A stretch of 7,335 bases of DNA from Gallionella sp. (GTDB lineage Bacteria > Pseudomonadota > Gammaproteobacteria > Burkholderiales > Gallionellaceae), in assembly GCA_030690245.1 (NCBI GenBank), contig JAUYGW010000140.1:1-7335 (forward strand). Reading direction: 5' to 3'. Within the stretch, counting starts at the first letter, position 1; the number at the start of each line of letters is the position of its first letter. This document shows, in pieces, positions 1-6,535 of the stretch. The notes beneath the pieces were generated by a model that did no database searches, was not told the origin of the DNA, and saw only the letters and a list, made by a program, of their open reading frames with translations. A program made the position numbers and the translations under genes.

Positions 1-181
1 TGGCGGATTTTTCAGCGCCATGTGCCTGGCGCAAATGTTCCAGTAATTGCGCCTTGTCCTTTTCGGAAAGCGAATCAGATTCCTGCTCTTTGCTGACCCC
101 GGCTGCCTTTAATTGCTCAAGCAGCAAAGCAACCGGCAATCCCAGTTCAGTCGCAAACTGCGCTACGTTCAATTTTCCCAT
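1..181 (-). CDS. infB: Translation initiation factor IF-2, N-terminal fragment (cut by window edge)
   Basis: Reading the minus strand from 181 gives [20 protein letters not shown] and continues to the window edge, about 60 residues. This matches the IF2 N-terminal domain of betaproteobacteria: the NVAQFA...L opening, then [10 protein letters not shown], then a charged [20 protein letters not shown] helix. IF-2 is the GTPase that brings fMet-tRNA to the 30S subunit; the GTPase part lies outside the window. Two ATGs are in frame, at 187 and 181. I chose 181 because AAGGA sits 5 bases before it, whereas the first ATG overlaps that site. The gene starts 24 bases after the nusA stop, as expected for the conserved rimP-nusA-infB operon. 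Identity rests on this short domain plus the context. Confidence 0.93.
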   Translation of the reverse strand, partial: MGKLNVAQFATELGLPVALLLEQLKAAGVSKEQESDSLSEKDKAQLLEHLRQAHGAEKSA

Positions 182-186
182 TACCA

Positions 187-191
187 TCCTT
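187..191 (-). promoter_or_regulatory. infB ribosome binding site (decides start)
   Basis: AAGGA on the minus strand, 5 bases before the ATG at 181. It overlaps the alternative upstream ATG at 187, which therefore has no properly spaced site of its own and is less likely to be the start. Confidence 0.6.
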
Positions 192-205
192 TAGATACTT
201 CCCGC

Positions 206-1678
206 TTAAGCAAACCAGGGTGCGCGTGCCGCCATAATCAACGTGTTGGCGCGTTCGCTATCCATGCCGGTAAACTCTACCAGTTCATCCCCGTCCAGAT
301 CCGCCAATTGCTCTTGCGTCGTCACACCTTTGGCCGCCAAAGTGCGCGCGGTCTGTTCGTCCATGCCTTCCAGCTTGAGCAAATCTTCGATGCCGTGTTC
401 AACTTTTTCTTCGTTGACAATCGCGGCGGTCAACAGCGCATTGCGCGCACGGCTGCGCAACTCGTCCACCGTCGCTTCGTCAAACGAATCGATTTCCAGC
501 ATTTCTTCCAGCGGCACATACGCCACTTCTTCCAGCGTATTGAAACCTTCCTGCACCAGGATGTCGGCGACTTCTTCGTCCACGTCCAGTTTTTCCATGA
601 ACACTGCGCGCGTCTTGGCGAACTCTTCGTCATGCTTCTCGTTGGACTGCTCGACGGTCATGATGTTGAGTTCCCAGCCCGTCAACTCGCTGGCCAAACG
701 CACGTTCTGGCCGCCGCGCCCAATCGCTTGCGCCAGGTTTTCCTCTTCAACCACCACATCCATGCTGTGATTCTCTTCGTCCACCACGATACCGCTCACC
801 TCGGCAGGAGCCAGCGCATTGATGACATAAGTGGCAGGGTCTTCCGCCCAAAGGATGATGTCCACACGCTCGCCGGCGAGTTCGTTGGTCACGCCCTGTA
901 CGCGCGAACCGCGCATCCCGACGCAGGTGCCGATCGGGTCGATGCGCGGGTCATGCGATTGCACCGCAATCTTGGCGCGCGAACCGGGGTCGCGTGCGGC
1001 GCTGACGATTTCCAGCAGGTTTTCCTCGATCTCCGGCACTTCCAGCTCAAATAACTTGACCAGCAATTCGTTCGAGGTGCGCGACAAAATCACCTGCGGG
1101 CCGCGCACGCTGCGATCCACGCGCAACAAATGCGCCTTGACGCGGTCGCCGACGCGCAGGTTTTCCTTCGGGATCATCTGCTCGCGCGGCAACAGCGCTT
1201 CGATCTTGCCGAACTCGATCAGCGCGTTGCCGCGCTCCAGCCGTTTCACCGTACCGGATACCAGATGTTCCTTGCGGTCCATAAAGTCGCTCAGCACCTG
1301 CTCGCGTTCGGCATCGCGAATCTTCTGGAAGATGACCTGCTTCGCGGCTTGCGCGCCGATACGCCCGAAATCGATGGATTCCAGCGGTTCTTCGATAAAT
1401 TCGCCAAGCTGAATATCGGCATCGCGCTTTTGCGCCTCTTCCAGCTTGATGTGCATGTCCGGCGTTTCGAATGTTTCGTCGTCCATCACTTCCCATCGGC
1501 GGAAGGATTCATATTCGCCGGTATTGCGATCTATCGAAACACGCACATCGGCCTCGTCAGTAAAGCGTTTCTTGGTCGCAGAGGCCAGCGCCGATTCCAG
1601 CGCTTCAAACACGACCTCTTTGTCCACGCTCTTTTCACGCGACAACGCATCTACCAGCAACAAAATTTCACGACTCAT
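206..1678 (-). CDS. nusA: Transcription termination/antitermination factor NusA
   Basis: 490 aa, close to the usual length of about 495 for proteobacterial NusA. NusA binds RNA polymerase and nascent RNA in the cytoplasm, promotes pausing and intrinsic termination, and joins antitermination complexes. Visible domains: the polymerase-binding N-terminal domain (about 1-130, starting [18 protein letters not shown]); an S1 domain (about 135-200, with the run [17 protein letters not shown]); KH1 with the GMRG loop (254-257); KH2 with the GRGG loop (320-323) followed by [12 protein letters not shown]; and two acidic helix-hairpin-helix repeats (about 365-420 and 435-490) typical of the proteobacterial C-terminus, ending in APWFA. 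The start is supported by GGAG 8 bases upstream. It lies 43 bases after rimP and 24 bases before infB, so the three are almost certainly one operon. The KH loops and domain order look intact. Confidence 0.98.
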   Translation of the reverse strand: MSREILLLVDALSREKSVDKEVVFEALESALASATKKRFTDEADVRVSIDRNTGEYESFRRWEVMDDETFETPDMHIKLEEAQKRDADIQLGEFIEEPLESIDFGRIGAQAAKQVIFQKIRDAEREQVLSDFMDRKEHLVSGTVKRLERGNALIEFGKIEALLPREQMIPKENLRVGDRVKAHLLRVDRSVRGPQVILSRTSNELLVKLFELEVPEIEENLLEIVSAARDPGSRAKIAVQSHDPRIDPIGTCVGMRGSRVQGVTNELAGERVDIILWAEDPATYVINALAPAEVSGIVVDEENHSMDVVVEEENLAQAIGRGGQNVRLASELTGWELNIMTVEQSNEKHDEEFAKTRAVFMEKLDVDEEVADILVQEGFNTLEEVAYVPLEEMLEIDSFDEATVDELRSRARNALLTAAIVNEEKVEHGIEDLLKLEGMDEQTARTLAAKGVTTQEQLADLDGDELVEFTGMDSERANTLIMAARAPWFA

Positions 1679-1698
1679 ACTTAACTCTCCGGCTAACG

Positions 1699-1726
1699 CA
1701 GGGCGGGCTTGAAACTCGCCCCTACA
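1699..1726. repeat. REP-like imperfect palindrome at the rimP-nusA junction
   Basis: Plus-strand GGGCGGGC (1701-1708) faces CTCGCCC (1714-1720), giving a hairpin of about 7 pairs with one G-T wobble, then a C-A mismatch and further T-A pairs around a small GAAA-side loop. The flank CCCTACA continues to 1726. The general form, GTAGGGGCGAG...CCCGCCC, resembles short intergenic REP-type palindromes that I recall from other proteobacterial genomes; I cannot confirm this without a genome-wide search. No T-run follows on either strand, so it is not an intrinsic terminator. It overlaps the rimP stop codon. Confidence 0.45.
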
Positions 1727-2147
1727 GATTTGGCACTAAACGCGCCTTGTCCAAATTCGACAGTTCGATTGCCACCTGACTGCCATCCACATCCAACTGC
1801 AATATCCCATCGTTTACCCCGCCTATGATGCCGACGAAGTTTTTGCGTCCCGCCAGCGGCATGCGCAGCTTGAGCTGCGCCTGCTGCCCGGCAAAACGCA
1901 CGAAATCAGCTTCTTTCTTCAGCGGCCTGTCCAATCCCGGCGACGAAACTTCGAGGCGATCGTAATCCACGTTCTCGACCATAAACAGCCGCGTCAATTG
2001 ATTGCTTACGGTCTGGCAATCATCCACCAAAATACCTTCCGGCTTGTCGATGAACACGCGCAACAGCCCGCGCCCCGAGCGCTCGAAATCCACCAGCTCA
2101 TAGCCCAGGCCGTTTACCGTTGTTTCGACCAGTTTCACTACATCCAT
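1722..2147 (-). CDS. rimP: Ribosome maturation factor RimP
   Basis: 141 aa; the family is about 150. RimP binds the 30S subunit precursor and is needed for efficient small-subunit maturation. The N-terminal domain begins [20 protein letters not shown] and carries the family signatures RVFIDKPEG (residues 30-38), [10 protein letters not shown] (42-51) and [13 protein letters not shown] (66-78). The C-terminal SH3-like barrel ends in [10 protein letters not shown], which corresponds to the natural end seen in relatives. The reading frame stays open upstream to 2450, but that extension runs antiparallel-free through the nadE end in another frame and has no family resemblance, so I start at the ATG at 2147. 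There is no clear Shine-Dalgarno site; only GTGGG lies 8 bases before it. The stop is TAG (1722-1724) and falls inside a palindromic repeat. It is the first gene of rimP-nusA-infB. Confidence 0.96.
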   Translation of the reverse strand: MDVVKLVETTVNGLGYELVDFERSGRGLLRVFIDKPEGILVDDCQTVSNQLTRLFMVENVDYDRLEVSSPGLDRPLKKEADFVRFAGQQAQLKLRMPLAGRKNFVGIIGGVNDGILQLDVDGSQVAIELSNLDKARLVPNL

Positions 2148-2153
2148 AATGAC

Positions 2154-2187
2154 AGCCCACAAATAAAAAACGGGCTCGAAGCCCATC
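2154..2187 (-). terminator. Terminator-like hairpin with a competing helix in the rimP leader (possible attenuator)
   Basis: On the minus strand GGGCT (2184-2180), loop TCG, AGCCC (2176-2172), then G and six Ts (2170-2165). Wobble pairs extend the stem outward to 2187/2169. A second GGGCT at 2158-2154 can pair with the same AGCCC arm (with two further wobble pairs, 2171-2170 with 2160-2159), around a U-rich 9-base loop. The two helices cannot exist together. The hairpin lies about 10 bases after the predicted rimP transcription start, and also 62 bases after the nadE stop, so it may serve as the nadE terminator, as a rimP attenuator, or as both. Confidence 0.6.
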
Positions 2188-2201
2188 TCAAAACGCGGCG
2201 C

Positions 2202-2230
2202 ATTGTAGCAAAATTCGCGCTTAAAGGGAA
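2202..2230 (-). promoter_or_regulatory. Candidate promoter of rimP-nusA-infB (extended -10)
   Basis: The minus strand carries TGCTACAAT (2210-2202), an extended -10 with 5 of 6 matches to TATAAT. A weak -35, TTCCCT (2230-2225), sits 17 bases upstream of it. Transcription would begin near 2196-2194, giving a leader of about 48 bases. It lies in the 101-base gap between the nadE stop and the rimP start, where an operon promoter is expected. Confidence 0.55.
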
Positions 2231-2248
2231 TTAACTTGGAAGGTATTG

Positions 2249-2818
2249 TTAGAAGGTATCCTGATAGCGCACCGTAATCGGATAACGCCAGTCCTTGCCG
2301 TAGCTGCGTTCCGTGATGCGGGTGCCCACCGCGGATTGGCGGCGTTTGTATTCGCTGATGCGGATCAGGTGCACAACCCGGCGCACATCGGCTTCCGCGT
2401 AGCCGCGCGCGATGATTTCCGCAATCGCAAGGTTCTGCTCGACATAGCATTCCATGATGGCATCCAGCACATCATAGGGCGGCAGGCTGTCCTGGTCGGT
2501 CTGGTCGGCGCGCAATTCGGCGCTCGGCGCGCGCGTGATGATGCGCTCCGGGATCACCAGCCCCAGCGTATTGCGGTAACGCGCCAGGCGATACACCAGC
2601 GTTTTGCTGACATCCTTCAGCACCGCGAAGCCCCCCGCCATGTCGCCATACAGCGTGGCATAGCCCACGGCCATTTCGGATTTATTGCCGGTGGTCAACA
2701 CCAGCGAACCGAGCTTGTTCGACAAGGCCATCAGCAAGGTGCCGCGGATGCGCGCCTGGAGATTTTCTTCGGTGGCATCCACCGCGCGCCCGGCGAAAGC
2801 GCTATCCAGCGCGGTCAA
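2249..2818 (-). CDS. nadE: NadE C-terminal part of the synthetase domain, downstream of the TAG
   Basis: 189 codons, open from the TTG directly after the TAG to a TAA. It carries the second half of the NAD synthetase domain: [11 protein letters not shown] (17-26 of this part), LLMALSNK, the substrate/ATP-contact segment [20 protein letters not shown] (41-60), [20 protein letters not shown] (96-115) and the C-terminal EYKRRQ...KDWRYPIT. It lacks the ATP-binding SGGIDS loop, which is upstream of the stop, so alone it should not make NAD+. I see no ribosome binding site before TTG 2818, GTG 2782 or ATG 2731, so separate translation would depend on reinitiation or readthrough. Confidence 0.6.
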   Translation of the reverse strand: MTALDSAFAGRAVDATEENLQARIRGTLLMALSNKLGSLVLTTGNKSEMAVGYATLYGDMAGGFAVLKDVSKTLVYRLARYRNTLGLVIPERIITRAPSAELRADQTDQDSLPPYDVLDAIMECYVEQNLAIAEIIARGYAEADVRRVVHLIRISEYKRRQSAVGTRITERSYGKDWRYPITVRYQDTF

Positions 2819-3853
2819 CTAGCACTGGAACATCGGCACGATCGGAAATTCGTCGTAGCGCACGCCGAGGATTTTTACCATCTCGCGCGAATCGTCCAGG
2901 CTAATCTGCGCGGTATAAGGCGACGGCATCATGACCGCATGGACTTTATCCGCACCCAGCGCATCGGCCGCTATCGCCAGGGTCAATGCGGAATCGATCC
3001 CGCCCGACATTCCCAGCAATACGCCCGGAAAACGGTTCTTGCCGATGTAGTCGCGCACGCCGAGACACAAGGCGCGATAGATGCCGGCTTCCTCACCCAA
3101 TGCGGCAGCCTTTTCCCCATTCGGGCACAAATCGCGCTGGATTTCCAGCATCAACAAGGCCTCTTCAAACTGCCTGCCCTGCGCAGTCAGATTGCCGTGG
3201 CTATCCATCGCAAATGATCCGCCGTCGAAAACCAGTTCGTCCTGGCCGCCCACCAGATTGGCATAAACCACCGCCAGACCGGTCTCCGCGATGCGCTCGC
3301 GAATGGCGCCGTAACGCGCCTCCTGTTTGCGCATCGCATAGGGCGACGCGTTCAGCACCAGCAGCACTTGCGCACCGGCATTGCGCGCCTGACGGGCCGC
3401 ATCGGCTTCCCAAATATCGGCGCAGATATTCAACGCAAAGCGGATACCCTTCATCTCAAACACGCAAGGTTCGCTGCCGTGGTCAAAGTAACGCTTTTCA
3501 TCGAATACCGAATAGTTCGGCAACTCATGTTTGAGATAAGTCGCGGCAATTTCGCCATCCCGAAGCAGCGAAGCCGCGTTATAGCGTTTCCCGTCCCGCT
3601 CATGCGGATGTCCGACCACCACGGCGATACCGGAAGTTTTTCCGGCGAGTTCGGCCAATGCCTGCGCGCATGCCCGGTAAAAACCGTCGCGCAGCAACAG
3701 GTCTTCCGGCGGATAGCCGCACAGGCCAAGCTCCGGGGTCAGCAATAATTGCGCGCCTTGTAGTTTGGCCTGTTCGGAATGCTGCAATATCTTTGCAGCA
3801 TTGCCCGCCAGATCGCCTAATACACAATTGATTTGTGCGATTGCCAGCTTCAT
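2819..3853 (-). CDS. nadE: NadE N-terminal part: glutaminase domain plus ATP-binding loop, ending at the TAG
   Basis: 344 residues. The glutamine amidotransferase (nitrilase/CN-hydrolase) domain spans about 1-250 and has an intact catalytic triad: Glu41 in LTPELGLCGYPPEDL, Lys108 in YLKHELPNY and Cys144 in LNICADIWE. The synthetase domain begins around 255, with the ATP pyrophosphatase loop SGGIDSA at 283-289, then MMPSPYTAQISLDDS (308-322). The product stops at FPIVPMFQC, inside the synthetase fold. As a separate polypeptide it might still hydrolyse glutamine but should not form NAD+. Only a weak AAGA precedes the ATG at 3853. Confidence 0.7.
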   Translation of the reverse strand: MKLAIAQINCVLGDLAGNAAKILQHSEQAKLQGAQLLLTPELGLCGYPPEDLLLRDGFYRACAQALAELAGKTSGIAVVVGHPHERDGKRYNAASLLRDGEIAATYLKHELPNYSVFDEKRYFDHGSEPCVFEMKGIRFALNICADIWEADAARQARNAGAQVLLVLNASPYAMRKQEARYGAIRERIAETGLAVVYANLVGGQDELVFDGGSFAMDSHGNLTAQGRQFEEALLMLEIQRDLCPNGEKAAALGEEAGIYRALCLGVRDYIGKNRFPGVLLGMSGGIDSALTLAIAADALGADKVHAVMMPSPYTAQISLDDSREMVKILGVRYDEFPIVPMFQC

Positions 3854-3883
3854 TGTCATTCTTGAAAGCATTAAGGGACGCGC

Positions 3884-3912
3884 ATCTTAACATCGCGATG
3901 TGCGCTTATTAA
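3884..3912 (-). promoter_or_regulatory. Candidate nadE promoter with a 12-bp palindrome in the spacer
   Basis: On the minus strand, -35 TTAATA (3912-3907, 4 of 6 matches), a 17-base spacer, and an extended -10 TGTTAAGAT ending at 3884. The start of transcription would be near 3877, which disfavours the ATG at 3871 as the nadE start. The perfect palindrome ACATCGCGATGT (3901-3890) fills the downstream part of the spacer and touches the -10, a position suited to an operator. The regulator is unknown. Confidence 0.4.
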
Positions 3913-3918
3913 AGCGAC

Positions 3919-3949
3919 AAAAAAAGCGGGCTGTTGCCAGCCCGCTTTT
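3919..3949 (-). terminator. Intrinsic terminator of ompA
   Basis: On the minus strand AAAAGCGGGCTG (3949-3938 side), loop GCAA, CAGCCCGCTTTT, then more Ts to a run of seven (3925-3919). It is a perfect 12-bp stem with a stable GNRA tetraloop, 18 bases after the ompA stop, and it separates ompA from nadE. The plus strand ends the mirror stem in only four Ts, so termination is mainly for leftward transcripts. Confidence 0.93.
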
Positions 3950-3966
3950 CAGGTTTACGCGATTAA

Positions 3967-4989
3967 TTACTGGACGCGCACTTTTTTCTCTTCGCGGATG
4001 GTATAGCGCACCTCGACACGGCGATTAGCCGCACGGCCTTCCTTAGTGCTGTTATCCGCCACCGGCATGGTTTCGCCGTAGCCCTTGGCGATAATACGGT
4101 CGGCGGCAACCCCCTTCTTCACCAGATGCGCCTTCACAGCAGCAGCGCGCTTTTCGGATAATTTCTGGTTGTATGCGTCACTACCAGGAGAAGAGGTATG
4201 GCCTGACACTTCAAGGTCAGCATCAGGATACTTGCTGGCAAAATCGATCACTTGCTGCAATTTGGCATCAGCAGTCGGCTTCAATTTTGCAGACTCCTTA
4301 TCAAAGCTGGCACCCTCGATGCGCACCGGTTTCTCTTCCATGATTACTTTCCATGCTTCCTTGGGTGCGGGTGCTGGTTTGGGCGCTTCTCTCACGACAG
4401 CCGGCGCTGCTGCAACTACGATTGGAGCCGCCGCAGGTGTATTAAAATAGTAATTTAAGCCGACCGTAAAATTGTCGTTTCTAAGCTTTGAACCCAGAGT
4501 CTTGCTTGCAGACTTAGTCCATTCGCCAGCGAAACTCCAATTTTGCGCCAACTTGTATTCAACACCCAAACCAAGATGAAGGTCGTTGGTATATTTAAAC
4601 TGAGATGCAGGAAATGCGCCCATTCCGTTTGTACGATCCCAGCCCGCCTTCGCATAAGGCATTAAATTTCCATTCGGCAAACCAAGCTTTAAATCCAAGC
4701 CAATAGTGTTACTACCAGAATAAACCGCTACTGCGGTGCGGTTGGTTTTTTGGTTAAGGTCGGCAAAGAAGCTACCACCCAGCAGATAGCCGCCCATATC
4801 CCAGTTGTAGCCCTCTTCGAAACCAAAGGTTTCAACATTTTCCTTGGATGCTGTGGTCGCACCGGTAATATCTGAACGATTCAGACCTGCTTTAACACCC
4901 AAGTACAGGCCATCGAATTCACTGGCTTGCGCCGCTGTCATGCCCAGTGATGCGACCGCTAAAGCAACAAATATTGTACTTTTTTTCAT
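3967..4989 (-). CDS. OmpA-family outer membrane protein (beta-barrel plus peptidoglycan-binding domain)
   Basis: 340 aa. Residues 1-22 are a signal peptide (MKKSTIFVALAVASLGMTAAQA, cleavage after AQA). About 23-182 form an OmpA-like beta-barrel: alternating strands, GLYLGVKAG near its start and FTVGLNYYF as the last strand. A Pro/Ala-rich linker follows (184-210). The OmpA C-terminal domain (about 220-330) shows the opening FDKESAKLKP, GHTSSPGSDAYNQKLSEKRA and the closing GRAANRRVEV; in the family it anchors the outer membrane to peptidoglycan. Arg281 matches the conserved diaminopimelate-binding Arg, but the paired Asp of the usual GHTD is Ser266. The start at 4989 is chosen because AAGGAG lies 6 bases before it and the signal peptide begins there; the frame is open further to 5067. 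The gene is monocistronic, with its own leader and terminator. The exact porin role is not determinable, so I give no symbol. Confidence 0.95.
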   Translation of the reverse strand: MKKSTIFVALAVASLGMTAAQASEFDGLYLGVKAGLNRSDITGATTASKENVETFGFEEGYNWDMGGYLLGGSFFADLNQKTNRTAVAVYSGSNTIGLDLKLGLPNGNLMPYAKAGWDRTNGMGAFPASQFKYTNDLHLGLGVEYKLAQNWSFAGEWTKSASKTLGSKLRNDNFTVGLNYYFNTPAAAPIVVAAAPAVVREAPKPAPAPKEAWKVIMEEKPVRIEGASFDKESAKLKPTADAKLQQVIDFASKYPDADLEVSGHTSSPGSDAYNQKLSEKRAAAVKAHLVKKGVAADRIIAKGYGETMPVADNSTKEGRAANRRVEVRYTIREEKKVRVQ

Positions 4990-4995
4990 TTTTTT

Positions 4996-5001
4996 CTCCT
5001 T
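4996..5001 (-). promoter_or_regulatory. Strong ompA ribosome binding site
   Basis: AAGGAG on the minus strand, separated by six As from the ATG at 4989. This is the best site in the window, fits a highly expressed outer-membrane protein, and decides the start against the open extension to 5067. Confidence 0.85.
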
Positions 5002-5134
5002 GGTAAAGATGGACAATCTGACAAAACGGGAAGGGATGGGGGAGGAGTAGGTAAGAATGTTGCACACCCATCCGAGACTTGCTGTGCAAGCATACTACCA
5101 AATGTGTTAATAAATAGCTAATTATCTTAAAAAA
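5002..5134 (-). promoter_or_regulatory. ompA upstream region: AT-rich promoter zone, leader hairpin, pyrimidine tract
   Basis: The gap between rmuC and ompA holds three parts. The distal part (about 5101-5134) is AT-rich, with the -10-like GATAAT (5126-5121); a second -10-like TAGTAT with a TG extension sits at 5097-5092. Neither has a convincing -35. The middle part has a perfect inverted repeat TTGCACA/TGTGCAA (5089-5083 and 5066-5060) around a 16-base loop. The proximal part (about 5058-5024) is almost purely pyrimidine on the mRNA-like strand and includes CTCCT (5047-5043), complementary to AGGAG of the ompA ribosome binding site. The promoter itself is not placed with confidence. Confidence 0.4.
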
Positions 5135-6520
5135 TCAACCCGGTTTGTCGCTATTTTCCAGCCCCTTCAGCAACTCCACCGACTCGATCTTGGCGAACTG
5201 CTCGGTAATTTTACGGCTGCTTATTTGCACATCATCCACATCCTTGTTTGCCAAACGAATGTGCTCCGCAAGTTTTTTCATGCGTTCGTCGAAACGGCGG
5301 AAATCCACGCTGAGCTTGCCTAATTCGCTCTGGATAATATGCACCTGTTCGCGCATCTGCACGTCCTTCATCACCGCACGCGCGGTATTCAGCACCGCCA
5401 TCAACGTAGTCGGCGAGACAATCCAGATATGCTTCTGCATCGCATATTCGACCAGATCGGAATGGTAGGCATGGATCTCGGCGAATACCGCTTCGGCGGG
5501 CACGAACATCACCGCGCCATCCGAGGTCTCGTTGCGGATCAGGTATTTCTGGCTGATATCGTCGATATGTTTCTTGATGTCCAGCTTGAATTGCTTGCGC
5601 GCCGCGAGCTTGTCGGATTCAGCCAGGTCCTGGTCCAGCATGCGGTGGTAATTTTCCAGCGGGAACTTGGCATCCACCGGCACCTTGCCGGTCGGGGGCG
5701 GCAGGATTAACAGACAATCCACGCGGTTGCCGTTGGAGAGTTTTTCCTGGAACTTGTAGGCATCGGGCGGCAGGATGTTGCGCACCAGCCCTTCCAGTTG
5801 CACCTCACCGAATGCGCCGCGCGAACGCTTGTCGCCCAGCAGGTGTTGCAGGCTGACCACGTTCGTCGTCAACCCGTCGATTTTTTTCTGCGCCTCGTCT
5901 ATCGTTGCCAGCCGCGCCATCACGTTGGTGAAAGTCTCGTTGGTTTTCTTGAAGCCCTCATCCAGCCGCTCGGCCACCTTGCCGGAAATCTGTTCCAGCC
6001 GCGCATCGGTACTCTTGGTCAATCCCTCGATGGTCTGGGTCAGCAAGTCGGTGTTGCGCTTCATGGTGGACTGGATCAACTCCTGCTCGGCGCGCCCCTG
6101 CTCCGCCAGCGTCTGCAAGGTTTTGCCAACCACCTCGACGCGCATCGCCTCCTGCTTCGTCTGCAACTCGGCGGACAAGACGGCGAGCTGCTTCAGTAAC
6201 TCCTCGCGCGTGCCGGACAGGCCGTCGCGCTGTGCCAGCTGCAAGCCTTGCATCGCCTCGCGTGTCAGCTTGAGCTCCTGCGCCACGCTCTCGCGCAGCC
6301 GCTCTGAATTGTCCAGTATGGCCTGCGCCATGCGGTCGCCCAACTTGTTCAGGCCGTCGTGCAGATCGCCGAGCATCAGGCGATGTTTTTCTTCCAGGGC
6401 GCGTGTCAATATTTCCGGCAGTTCGGTTTGTGTCCGCGCAAGCGCAACCGCCCGCATCGCCAGCAATACCACGGCGATCAGGATGCACGACAGCACAACG
6501 ATAGTGATGATTTCCAGCAT
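5135..6520 (-). CDS. rmuC: DNA recombination protein RmuC
   Basis: 461 aa. RmuC limits inversions between short inverted repeats in E. coli; its biochemical action is not well settled. Visible parts: an N-terminal hydrophobic segment (about 3-24, IITIVVLSCILIAVVLLAM) that should anchor it in the inner membrane; a long charged coiled coil (about 40-225); and the RmuC core (about 228-440). The core contains GAFGEVQLE (235-243), RVDCLLILP (266-274), VPVDAKFPLENYHRM (280-294), VMFVPAEAVFAE (337-348) and VSPTTLMAVLNTA (368-380). Glu239, Asp268 and Asp283-x-Lys285 fit the PD-(D/E)XK nuclease-like pattern to which the family has been assigned, as I recall. I keep the ATG at 6520 because the membrane segment begins there, although the preceding TCCTTCTGTC is pyrimidine-rich and holds no ribosome binding site. 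It is preceded by the typA terminator and followed by ompA. Confidence 0.96.
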   Translation of the reverse strand: MLEIITIVVLSCILIAVVLLAMRAVALARTQTELPEILTRALEEKHRLMLGDLHDGLNKLGDRMAQAILDNSERLRESVAQELKLTREAMQGLQLAQRDGLSGTREELLKQLAVLSAELQTKQEAMRVEVVGKTLQTLAEQGRAEQELIQSTMKRNTDLLTQTIEGLTKSTDARLEQISGKVAERLDEGFKKTNETFTNVMARLATIDEAQKKIDGLTTNVVSLQHLLGDKRSRGAFGEVQLEGLVRNILPPDAYKFQEKLSNGNRVDCLLILPPPTGKVPVDAKFPLENYHRMLDQDLAESDKLAARKQFKLDIKKHIDDISQKYLIRNETSDGAVMFVPAEAVFAEIHAYHSDLVEYAMQKHIWIVSPTTLMAVLNTARAVMKDVQMREQVHIIQSELGKLSVDFRRFDERMKKLAEHIRLANKDVDDVQISSRKITEQFAKIESVELLKGLENSDKPG

Positions 6521-6535
6521 GACAGAAGGACAAAT

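Larger units (their letters stand above)
2249..3853 (-). pseudogene. nadE: NAD+ synthetase (glutamine-dependent), whole locus interrupted by one in-frame TAG
   Basis: Read through the TAG at 2819-2821, the locus encodes 534 residues, close to the roughly 540 usual for two-domain NadE. NadE makes NAD+ from nicotinate adenine dinucleotide with ATP and glutamine (EC 6.3.5.1), the last step of NAD synthesis. The order is an N-terminal nitrilase-like glutaminase followed by an ATP pyrophosphatase synthetase. The TAG replaces residue 345; before it the frame reads FPIVPMFQC, after it [19 protein letters not shown]. From memory of relatives (pattern PMFEAFLASLAP.FAGR) an aromatic residue belongs at that place, so a Tyr codon (TAT/TAC) changed by one base is the simplest origin. 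No base is gained or lost and both sides are well conserved, which suggests the change is recent, an error, or tolerated by readthrough. I chose ATG 3853 (MKLAIAQINC, the family's usual opening) over ATGs at 3859 and 3871. Gene identity is near certain; whether it is dead is not. Confidence 0.75.

Noticed and set aside
113..1054. Long plus-strand open frame (313 codons) opposite nusA
   Set aside because: It is rich in His, Arg, Phe and Gln with no recognisable domain and lies fully antisense to a clear nusA; a codon-bias shadow.
1701..1720. Intrinsic terminator between rimP and nusA
   Set aside because: The palindrome has no T-run on either strand and lies within a conserved operon; repeat-like origin is more likely.
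2148..2450. N-terminal extension of rimP up to 2450
   Set aside because: It would overlap the conserved nadE 3' end in another frame, translates through the leader hairpin, and adds no RimP-like sequence; the family starts at about the ATG at 2147.
2819..2821. Pyrrolysine or genome-wide amber recoding as the explanation for the nadE TAG
   Set aside because: rimP ends in TAG at the family's natural C-terminus in the same window, NadE is not a pyrrolysine protein, and no pyrrolysine genes are visible.
2246..3217. Long plus-strand open frame (323 codons) opposite nadE
   Set aside because: Antisense to conserved NadE sequence, Ala/Arg/His-rich, no family resemblance. The nadE frame carries the motifs, so this is a shadow even though nadE is broken.
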